Below the pieces are notes generated by a model, which saw nothing but the letters and a program-made list of their open reading frames with translations, was not told the DNA's origin and did no database searches. A stretch of 64,000 nt of DNA from NCBI RefSeq assembly GCF_026914185.1, contig NC_070571.1, positions 3,658,001-3,722,000 of the forward strand, read 5' to 3'. This document shows positions 53,883 through 62,252 of the stretch, piece by piece. Numbering within the stretch: position 1 is the stretch's first letter; every line of letters begins with the position of its first letter. The translations under genes and the position numbers were made by a program. This DNA comes from Puccinia triticina. Lineage: Eukaryota; Basidiomycota; Pucciniomycetes; Pucciniales; Pucciniaceae.

Positions 53883-55984
53883 AAAAAAGGACGATCATCC
53901 TCAGACTCGTCAGGGAGCCGCGCCGTGTGAGTCAGCACGGCCTTGCGCCCTTGACCTGGGAATTCGCGTTCCCACCTCCCGGATCCAGTAGAGCATAGTG
54001 ACAACTCGATGTCCCGACCATTTGCGTCGGGAATGATGATCTTCTCGCCGGATTGTGGGTTGAAAGAAAGCGTAGCCGCCACGTCCATCAAAAAGGGTCG
54101 TCCCAAGATCAAAGGGCCTTCGTTGCGAGTAATCCAGAAATGGCAGGTCCTGTCAATCGTCTTCCCCACCCGAATCGGAACGTCCTCAGCCACGCCTATC
54201 AATTCGCAAGCCTGGTTGTTGATGCCGTACACCGCCAATAGGAAATTGACTCGGGGACTAAGGTTGAATTGATTCGCCATTGTGTCCGAAATTAGGTTAA
54301 GCTGCGACCCAGAATCAATAAGGGGCTTCGCTGGGGTTTCGCCCTCGCCTATGAGACACGACAGGTAACCTAATGGGCAGGAATAAAGATTTAAATCTGC
54401 CCCCAAGTCCCTTACTTCGTCTCCCTCCGCGAGCGTGCCAGAATGAACCTTGAGCTCTTCTGCGCCAACTTCCACGCGCCTTCGTGACACCCACTTTTTT
54501 ACACCCTCTGCGACAGTAGGCGCAAGGGCGAGCAGCTCCGCCACAGTCATGTGGGGCACAGGCAGGTCGAATATCTTCTTCAGCGCACCGTTGACAGCAT
54601 TTGGATGATCACGAGCAACGTCCCGCTCGAAACGAACTTTTGGGCCGACAGGCTTCGATGCCTGCGACGGAGTATCCGGACGTGAATCTGCTTCCTTCTG
54701 TGCTTCACCAGAACCACGCTCGAAGAGCTCCGGTTCTTCCTCCATCGCCTGCGTTTCTTGCGATTCCTTTGGGACTGGGGCGCGTCTGATGGGTCGCTTC
54801 GCTGCACTTCCAGGAACAGAAGGAGCCTTATAAAGCTTGGGGTCTTCGTGCCGTTTCCTGCCGGCCGGATCCGCCTCATACACGCTTGAGAATGACTGAG
54901 AAGAGATTGCGGGCGGGTACCACTGTTGAAGGGAGCCGCACCCCGCCTTATATTCTACCGCTGGTTCCGAGGTCGCCTGATTCACGCGGGGCGAAGGATA
55001 GGAAGCCACGACGTGTCGAATTGGTCGGCTAGAATCCCAAGGAATAAGCGCGCCATTCGGCAAGAAAAAGTTCGTGCCTTTCTGTTCGACGAGCTTCTCC
55101 TCCTTGTCCTTCTGGAGCTCAAAACAGCTCTTGGTCCCGTGCCCCTCACGATGGCAATAGAAGCACACCATGGGCGGTCTCGTGCCCGACGACTGCGACG
55201 GCTTAGCAGGTATAGCCGCTATTTTCTGATCGATCCGCTGCTCAAAGGCCTCAAATAACTTGGACAGCTCGTCCATGCTAGGGGCAGGCGCCGACGAAGG
55301 GACTGTGTCTTTGGGGCGACGATCAACGCCCATCTTCTGCATCACCGCGTTACCGTCTTGGAAAGGGGAAGCCGGCACCGGATTCGCGGACCTGGATTCT
55401 TCAAACGTGAGCGCAGTTTGCTCTTTCATAACCTCGTCCGCGGCGTCTTTAAGCACTTTGAGGGCAGGAAGTTTGAATCGATTATCCAGCGTGGTAACCA
55501 TGGTCTTCTCCCTAATCAGCTTTTTACGAATTTCGTCCTGGACCGTCGACGAAAAGGACTGGTAATAGGAGTTTCGGATCTCCTCAACCGAATCGATATG
55601 AGCCTTAGACAAAAGATACGACTGAATGGGTTCCCAGGATTGCCGGAACACCTGATAGTCCGCTGCCGAGGCCACGCCGCCTTTAGCCGACCAATTCTGC
55701 ACCAGCGAGCTAAGATCGCGCGTCGTGAACCGAGCAGTATCCACCTGGCCCCAGTAAGCTACCATGGCCGCCTTCAACTTAGGCCAGTTGGGGGGACTGA
55801 ATCCGTCCAAAGTCTCGAGGACGTCCAGCAGCTCATCGTTGGCGACAAAAAGCCTGATCTGCTTGGCCATGTCCAGCTCCGTGGCCTCGTCAAGACCCGC
55901 GACCATCTCGTAAGTTTCAATGAACCTCTTGACCTTGGTTCCATCGAAGCAAAGCCGTTTGTTGGCCGACTTGATCTTGACCAT
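53879..55984 (-). CDS. Gypsy gag-protease protein
   Basis: Open, 701 residues, ATG at 55984, TGA at 53881-53879. Residues 1-220 are the capsid-like Gag region, with a coiled segment (SMDELSKLFEAFEQRIDQKI) following. A CCHC knuckle CFYCHREGHGTKSC lies near residue 290. A Pro/Glu-rich linker is followed by an aspartic protease with PLIDSGSQLNLIS near residue 575 and ILGRPFLMD. The protease is fused to Gag rather than to Pol. Pol starts in the overlapping ATGA, so pol expression probably relies on termination-reinitiation or low-level restart rather than frameshifting. Confidence 0.85.
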   Translation of the reverse strand: MVKIKSANKRLCFDGTKVKRFIETYEMVAGLDEATELDMAKQIRLFVANDELLDVLETLDGFSPPNWPKLKAAMVAYWGQVDTARFTTRDLSSLVQNWSAKGGVASAADYQVFRQSWEPIQSYLLSKAHIDSVEEIRNSYYQSFSSTVQDEIRKKLIREKTMVTTLDNRFKLPALKVLKDAADEVMKEQTALTFEESRSANPVPASPFQDGNAVMQKMGVDRRPKDTVPSSAPAPSMDELSKLFEAFEQRIDQKIAAIPAKPSQSSGTRPPMVCFYCHREGHGTKSCFELQKDKEEKLVEQKGTNFFLPNGALIPWDSSRPIRHVVASYPSPRVNQATSEPAVEYKAGCGSLQQWYPPAISSQSFSSVYEADPAGRKRHEDPKLYKAPSVPGSAAKRPIRRAPVPKESQETQAMEEEPELFERGSGEAQKEADSRPDTPSQASKPVGPKVRFERDVARDHPNAVNGALKKIFDLPVPHMTVAELLALAPTVAEGVKKWVSRRRVEVGAEELKVHSGTLAEGDEVRDLGADLNLYSCPLGYLSCLIGEGETPAKPLIDSGSQLNLISDTMANQFNLSPRVNFLLAVYGINNQACELIGVAEDVPIRVGKTIDRTCHFWITRNEGPLILGRPFLMDVAATLSFNPQSGEKIIIPDANGRDIELSLCSTGSGRWEREFPGQGRKAVLTHTARLPDESEDDRPFL

Positions 55985-56280
55985 CGCGAAGCTTCCTGAG
56001 ATAAAAGAACGGCAGACGACAGGGTGCGGCTCACAGTGTGGCGGGTGATGCTTTTCAACTAGTGTAGAAGACCCTGGAGGTGCACAATGGAGGGGACTTA
56101 CTTATAGCTCTCCTGTGCCCCGCGACTGAAACCTGACAATAAATATCAAAGGAAAAAAAAAAAAAAAAAGAATTCGAATTGATCTTGATCCTAAAACGAG
56201 GATCCTCAAACGTCTCGAAGAAATCCAAAGAAACCGAAATCCAGCTTAAGACCACTAGTCCGTCTCGAAATCCTGAGGCG

Positions 56281-56328
56281 AGACTGTAAATCTTGAGGTC
56301 GCTGGTTCGATCCCGGCTCGGGGGACCA
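56281..56328 (-). other. Gypsy primer-binding site with extended tRNA-Tyr 3' similarity
   Basis: The plus strand reads as the 3' part of a tRNA: anticodon arm with GTA (AGACTGTAAATCT), a variable loop, a full T arm (GCTGGTTCGATCCCGGC), then TCGGGGGACCA. In element sense this is the primer-binding site just inside the 5' LTR. The similarity of about 48 bases is far longer than the usual 12-18. No 5' half of the tRNA is present, so it is not a tRNA gene. Confidence 0.75.
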
Positions 56329-56330
56329 AT

Positions 56331-57120
56331 ATGGCGCTTCTACCTGTGCGCGGTAGACAGCGGTTTGAGGGGATGTTGCTAAAGCTGCCCTCTTGCGGCG
56401 GTCCGGATCTTATGAGCGCAGAGAAATCGAAATAAAGACTTGATAGCGATGGGGGGGGGATTTTTATGTGAGAAGGAACAAGGGAGTTGGATTACCCTCG
56501 GCGAGTGTGGTTGATAAGCTCCGGGAATGTTCTCTTAATAAGGTCAGGAAGTACTTTGTCAAGTTCAAAGGCTCGGGAATGAATTAACTCAGAAGTCTGG
56601 GGAAGGATCTTCACGATCCGGATCAGTAAGCTCTCAGAAGTGATGATATCCTTTTCGTCGGGAGCCGAATACCATGCGGATCCTTCCTCCAAGTTTGGCT
56701 GAACTTGGATTCCAGACCCGCGACAGGCTGCGCGACAGGCCCTCGTGCCCGCCGCGCGCATACAACTTATGATAAAATGAGAGAGGGAAGGAAACAAGAA
56801 AACAAAACAACAAAACCAGGCACTAGATAAAACCAACCCTCCAACGCGCGCAAGAATAAAAAAAAAAAAAAGAAACAAAACAAAACAAGATAACAGCGCA
56901 CACAAACATAAGACAAAAGAAAACAGAAAAGAAGAAAGGGTGAAATAAGTGGAAAAAGGAAACAGTAAGATAACATGAAGAAGGCCAACAAAATAAAGAA
57001 ACCACGACCGGTATCCGCCGCCTTGATCCTGAAACGCGGAATCTTGAGGATCCAGATCTTGAGAGGGCTTGATGTCCTGAATTCAGCCCCATGAGTGCCT
57101 CCACCAATTTGATCACCACA
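56331..57120 (-). repeat. 5' LTR of Gypsy element
   Basis: 790 bp, near-identical to 48890-49691; lacks a 12-base block after AACCAACCCTCCA. Confidence 0.85.
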
Positions 57121-57125
57121 CCGGT

Positions 57126-58088
57126 GCTGATGGGAATGTTGCAATCAGTGAATTTGGAGAAGAACGTGAAGTTGTTGAACATGTGATGTGATGCCCCTGA
57201 GTCCAAGACAGCGGAGAGCACAAGGGGTGATACTGAGAACATGCTGGCTGTGGTGACTTTGGCAAATGTGGGTCGTTCAAATTGAGATGAGGTAGACACT
57301 GGCGGGGGTTGCTCTGCGGTGGCGGTGTTATGTTGAGTGGGTGCAGTACAAGGCTTCCTGACGGGTTGTTTCTTGGGATGAAGAGCCCAGCATTGATCTT
57401 CTGTATGAGCTGCTTCTGGGTTGTGCCGCCCATTTCTGCATCCAGGAGGCGGCCTAGTTCTGGCGCTGAGTGCAGTGGCAGTTCTTTCAGTCGGTGATTT
57501 GCGATTGGAGGGTTCTTCTTCTTTGGCAATGTCCCTTAGTTTGCTTATGAGGAGTTTGCGGTTGCGCATAAGGTTGGGTTGCATGAGGAAGGAATCAGTG
57601 AGTGCTCGTCAAGAGGGTCCAAGTTTTGCAACGATGTAACAGCATATGTCCCTGCTGTTGTGTGGCTCGCCTATGGCGGCAAAGTTAGTGAGGCATTGTT
57701 TGAGGCTGTCAAGAAAATCAAGCATATGTCCATTGAATCGGAGATTGTCCCAAGCCGTGGTGCATCTGCTGAACCAATGGGCCGTGTATCTTGAGTACTG
57801 AGAGGTGATTTTCCGCCACAGGAGAAAACCATTGTCCTTGTTGTCTTTGGTGACAAGGCTAGGGTAGAGTCAATCGCAGATCTTCATGCTGATGACTCCT
57901 GCAGCGTCGTCAAGTTGCTTCTTCAAGGTGCGGGCGGGGTTCGCTCCAGGTTCTACGTTGATTGCGCCCCAAAGGTCTTTGTTCTTCATGAAGGTCCGCA
58001 TGCAAAGGAACCAGAGAGCGTAGTTGGTATCGCCCTGCAGAGTGAGGAGACACGCGAGTTCCTCCTTGGTTGCAATGCTTGATGCCAT
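57126..58088 (-). pseudogene. Copia A polyprotein: Gag and protease
   Basis: ATG at 58088 (MASSIATKEELACLLTLQGD), then WFLCMRTFMKNKDLWGAI as in Copia Gag, a stop after ISMKICD (57870-57872) and further frameshifts. At 57584-57126 the frame reads HNPEAAHTEDQCWALHPKK (Zn-knuckle region) and the protease AVLDSGASHHMFNN, ending at the Gypsy target duplication. Confidence 0.8.
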
Positions 58089-58139
58089 TTCTTTGCTGCC
58101 CTTTGTAGTCGTTTGATTTGAGGGGTTCGTTTGTTTGGG

Positions 58140-58159
58140 AAGCCTCAAGACTGTAAATC
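58140..58159 (-). other. Copia A primer-binding site, tRNA-Tyr half
   Basis: In element sense, directly after the 5' LTR: GATTTACAGTCTTGAGGC. It is complementary to the anticodon arm and 5' half of tRNA-Tyr (CAAGACTGTAAATC), not to its 3' end, implying priming by a cleaved 5' half-tRNA. Confidence 0.65.
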
Positions 58160-59140
58160 TGTGAGAATATCAAGACCTTAAGGTTTTTATTTCATCTCGT
58201 CAGCTCATGGTGGTCTTCATGAGAGAAAGGAGTAAAGAAGAAAGACAAGAGTAACAATCATGTACCTTTAATGGCAGTGGTGGGCAAATAGAGTAGTGTT
58301 CTAAGTGACACAGAGAATGTATGAAGACAAGGAAAAAGATGTAAGGTTCTGAGAGAAACAGTTCTGAGAATGACACAAATGTGGTACGAGGTTGTTGCAA
58401 GCTGCCAATGATAACAATGGATTGGTGTGGTGTAAGAGGCCGCTACAGAGGGGAGGGGCTCTTCACTGGGGCAGGACTCAGGGACACAGAGGCAGGGCCT
58501 CAAGCGGTTTCTAGAACCGCGGCAGGATGAATTGCTGACTCGGGAGAGATGTCAAGACGATCTCTGCGTTAGTCTAGATACATGATATAAGGGGAGAGGG
58601 AAGAAGAGGTAGGAAGGGACTGAGCTTACCTGACTCGGGAGAGATGTCAAGACGATCTCTGCCGAGTCAGGAGGGGCGGGGGAAGAGCAAGACTATAAGC
58701 GGGATCAATATTTGGGATCCTGTGATCCTGCTTGTGACACCTCCAAAGGGGGGGGTTACATGTGGCTTCTTTGAGTACGCACATTTTTGGCCTGGATTAA
58801 GTCTCAGGGTCCAGGGTTTGCCCTACAACGCGGCTAAAGCGCTTGGTTGTTGGCTGGATTGGTCTGGGCCAAGGATCAGGTTTCTGTTGTCCTGACGAAG
58901 CTGATTGGGTTCTTGGTCCATGTTCTTGTTGCCTGAATAAGACGGTATGACAGGGGACCGGTTAGTTCTTTTGTCATCTCGACTAGTTTGGTTGCTACAG
59001 TCTGATGAGGCTAATTTGTACTTACAATGGAGCGTGTGGGTGAGCGATACAGGAGCGCAGAGGGTTGATCTGTCTTCCTTTGAGTTGAGGAGCTCAGGAG
59101 CTGAATCCGGGCCTTTCGGGCCTGGGCCCAAATCCTGACC
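58160..59140 (-). repeat. 5' LTR of Copia element A
   Basis: Matches 38869-39502, but is enlarged by the insertion at 58431-58760 and diverged just before it. Its last bases read CTGACC rather than CTGACA. Confidence 0.8.
58431..58760. mobile_element. Solo LTR inside the 5' LTR of Copia A
   Basis: 330 bp starting TGTAAGAGGCC and ending GGGGGTTACA, flanked by TGTGG (58426-58430 and 58761-58765). The other Copia A LTR has a single TGTGG at the equivalent site. GACTCGGGAGAGATGTCAAG is repeated within it at about 58539 and 58632. Confidence 0.8.
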
Positions 59141-59225
59141 ACTCCCACCCCCAAAGTGTACAACTCTTGCCCCCAATGTGTGCATCTCCCCACCAACCAA
59201 ACCCTTCATTCCCCCCCTCCCCCCG

Positions 59226-60206
59226 TGTGAGCCTGAGTCTCTATAGTGACTACAGGACACAAGAAAAAAGGGGGGAAATAGTTGGATTTCTTTGGATAAA
59301 GAAAATACAACTATGAGAGAGATAGAGAAAGAGAAAAGAGAAACAGGGCAGGATCAGGATAAGGAGATATACTAGGTTATTCTAGTGGGAATGCACGTCC
59401 ACTGGCAATGCTACTCTTCAGAAGAGTGCTGCTAAGCTGTGCTAGAAAGTGCCACAGCCTCCTCTCACTAAAGAAATGTGGAGGGTCTCTGGATTAGATA
59501 AGTTTAATCCAGCCACAATTTTTTAGCTTCCTTCTGGATAGTCAAGGTTCTTAAAGGGAAACCTGAGGGACAGCCCTGTAACCTAGATTTGAGGCAATGC
59601 CAACAGATAAGAAGGGACAGCCCTGTGATCAAGAATGAGGCAAAGGCCAGCAGATATGGAGGGACAGCCCTGTGATCAAAAGAAAGGCAAAGGCCAGCAG
59701 AAAGAGCAGATCAAGCAAGACACAGAGTTGTACCTCTGAGATAAACAAGGTTCAGTGAAAGAGGTTACTTACTGTCAATATCCTAGGCGCCTGTGAAAGT
59801 AGGTATACTGGGAGTGTTGTAAACTCTTTGGTGGTGATCCTGGGGTTATCTGGGGTGTGGTTCTGGTGTGCTGAAGTCTGTAGATCCGCCTCAGGCAAGG
59901 GGGATCCTGACCACAATAATTTTCACAGTTTGCTTATGTAATTTACATATGTACATGTGGTTTGGCGCGCCTGGTAGCGCTGACACGTCACAACTGCGCA
60001 TGCGCGCCACAACTCAATAACTTAAGGAAGGAGTATAGTTACAAGGAATTGATAAGTTGTAACTAGGGTTAAAATTGCATGAGGAAACAGAATATGAATT
60101 TAAAACAAGGTTATCTCTTAAGATGAAAAAGATATAAAGTAATTCATGTGTAACAAAGGTAGAACAGGCAGCTTTTAGGTCAGCTGTGATGACTCTAAGG
60201 CTGACA
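59226..60206. mobile_element. LTR-like element, about 1 kb
   Basis: Starts TGTGAGCCTGAG and ends CTAAGGCTGACA, imperfect inverted ends of TG...CA type, placed between C-runs (CCCCG left, CCCCC right). No coding frame of interest is present. It includes three tandem copies of a 45-50 bp unit beginning GGGACAGCCCTGT (about 59569, 59617, 59663). It could be a solo LTR; the target duplication is imperfect. Confidence 0.4.
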
Positions 60207-60705
60207 CCCCCAAGGAGGGAATTTAGCCAAGTTAGGGCCATTCCAGAGTGCCCATGCCATTGTGAAGACTGCTGATCAAGCTATCCTGCCGTTTGCCAAG
60301 ACAATCCCCAACCTGACTGCCTGCGAACCGTTTAATTTGCTAACCCATGGACAAACAACCCACCAGCGCTCATGAAGTGCCCCATAGGGCTCCTCAGGTT
60401 GCTATGGACAATAAACTCAAACAAATCTGTGCTCTGATTAAAAGTCACAACTTGACACCAAAGCAATTTCTCATTGCATTCTTCATGCTGTGGTGCTCCA
60501 TTCCAAACCATAAGTAGTATTTTACTGTCTTCTTTTACATATATTCATCATTACACTGCCTATTCCCCTACAGCCCTTCACAAATACCTCATTATTATTG
60601 CATATTCAGATTCTACGCCTCATTTTACCTATAGTCACTCATACATAGTACCCCTTTATCTTTAATGGTTCAATAGTTATAGAGGATATAAGACTTACAG
60701 AAAAC

Positions 60706-61182
60706 CAACACTGGGTCGCTACGCTAACCATAGCGGTTAGCATAGCGTAGCGCAGCGCAAATGCGCTATTTTTTAGTGTAGCGTTAGCGCAATTGCACGC
60801 ATATGCGCTAACGCTACGCGCACGCGGTGCGCAGCTATTTTAGCTGATAGCGTAGCGTTAGCGCAGATGCGCGCAATTGCGCTAACGCTACACATGCAGG
60901 GCGCAAAATAGCGCGCGCTACGCTGCGCTACAGCGCCTTTAGCGGGAAAAAAGGGCTTTTTTTCCGCTAAAAGCGCTGTAGCGCAGCGCAGCGTAGCGTA
61001 GCGACTGTAGCGGCGCGCTAACGCTAACAAAGAATTGGCGCGCTGTTAGCGCCGCTGAAAATTAGCGCAGCGTAGCGGCTCTAACAGCGTGCTAACGCTA
61101 TGCAAAATAGATGGACGCTTGTTGCCGCTACGCTAACGCGTAGCGCTGAAATAGCGTAGCGTAGCGTAGCGACCCAGTGTTG
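60706..61182. mobile_element. hAT-related MITE 1 (477 bp)
   Basis: Ends CAACACTGGGTCGCTACGCT and, reverse-complemented, CAACACTGGGTCGCTACGCT; 7-bp duplication AGAAAAC (60699-60705 and 61183-61189). The whole element is built of TAGCGTTAGCG/CGCTAACGCTA motifs in both orientations. It lies in intron 1 of the DUF6589-type gene. Confidence 0.85.
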
Positions 61183-61786
61183 AGAAAACCTACAGTCCTC
61201 ATTAGTTACAATACTCATTTCATTAGTAACTTAATTGAATCATTGCATCACATTTTTTTCACAGATATTTTCTCACATACTAAGCTCTTTACATACATTA
61301 CTCATGATGTACTATATTTATCTGTACACATTACATCATTGGATCTGTGCTTACCCTTTTCAGTAGTGCTCATCATTACAAGCTGTTACCATGTTCACAT
61401 CACCCTTCCCCATTTGTACAAACTTCATTCCCATAGCCAGAACTCCTCATTGTCTGTGCTCATCCTTCCTTCATATAAGAACTGTCCTCCCCCCCTCACT
61501 TGTACCTCATGCAGAATTTTAGATTCAGAAATTATAGTAGAAATTACTCATCACCCATTGATATCAGTGTTGTTGCTCCTGAGCCCATTGCTATTGAACC
61601 TTGCCATTGCATTCCCCTCTCTCATCACTTCTTCAAACCTCTCACCCTCAGTAGACAGTAGTAAGCTCATAGTACTAGCTCCTAAGATCAAGCAGAAATC
61701 AGCCACACCTTTTCTTTCTTTTTCTTAGTGTTACTCTCATCCCCTCAGCATTAGTCAGGAAGGCAGCCTCATCAGCACCCTTGCAT

Positions 61787-62252
61787 CAACGGTGGGCTGC
61801 TACGCTTCACTAAGCTACAGGGCCACTTAGCGTTAGCGTAGCGGCAAAAAGCGCCCGCCCATTTTGAGTAGTGTCAGCGCGCTGTTGCGCCGCTACGCTG
61901 CGCTAATTTTCAGCGGCGCTAACAGCGCGCCAATTGTTTGTTAGTGTTAGCGCGCTGCTACAGTCGCTACGCTGCGCTACAGCGCTTTTAGCGGAAAAAA
62001 GGGCCTTTTTTTCAGCTAAAAGCACTGTGGCGCAACTTAGCGCGCGCTCTTTTGCGCCCTGCGTGTGTAGCGTTAGCGCAATTGCGCGCATCTGCGCTAA
62101 CGCTACGCTAACAGCTAAATTAGCTGCGCACCCTTTGCGCGTAGCGTTAGCGCAGAGAAGGCACAATTCGCTAACGCTACGCTAAAATTTAGCAGAATTC
62201 CGCTACGCTACGCCACGCTAACGCTACGGTTAGCGTAGCTGGCACACCGTTG
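61787..62252. mobile_element. hAT-related MITE 2 (466 bp)
   Basis: Ends CAACGGTGGGCTGCTACGC and, reverse-complemented, CAACGGTGTGCCAGCTACGC; 7-bp duplication CTTGCAT (61780-61786 and 62253-62259). Internal composition is the same GCTAACGCTACGC type as MITE 1 and the subterminal regions of the 41.5 kb element. It lies in the same intron as MITE 1. Confidence 0.85.

Larger units (their letters stand above)
48890..57120 (-). mobile_element. Ty3/Gypsy LTR retrotransposon inserted in Copia A
   Basis: The LTRs are 48890-49691 (802 bp) and 56331-57120 (790 bp), nearly identical except for a short deletion in the right copy at about 56838. Target duplication CCGGT (48885-48889 and 57121-57125). Removing it restores the Copia A frame (IPISTG joined to KNSIDLTA). 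Minus-strand coding order gag-protease, RT, RNase H, integrase is Gypsy-type. The primer-binding site beside the 5' LTR matches the 3' end of tRNA-Tyr including CCA. Confidence 0.9.
38869..59140 (-). mobile_element. Ty1/Copia LTR retrotransposon (element A), expanded to 20 kb by nested insertions
   Basis: The 3' LTR (minus sense) is 38869-39502 and the 5' LTR is 58160-59140, both starting TGTGAGAATATC on the plus strand. Target duplication ACTCC (38864-38868 and 59141-59145). Coding pieces on the minus strand read in correct Copia order from right to left: Gag (58088), protease (57.2 kb), integrase, reverse transcriptase, RNase H (39.57 kb). Their joins fall exactly at the target duplications of inserted elements at 40064-40472, 41516-46398, 47426-48312 and 48890-57120. 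The 5' LTR is itself interrupted at 58431-58760. The primer-binding site next to the 5' LTR (58140-58159) is complementary to an internal half of tRNA-Tyr. Confidence 0.85.

Noticed and set aside
56281..56328. tRNA-Tyr gene
   Set aside because: Only the 3' half is present and it abuts a Gypsy LTR in the position of a primer-binding site.
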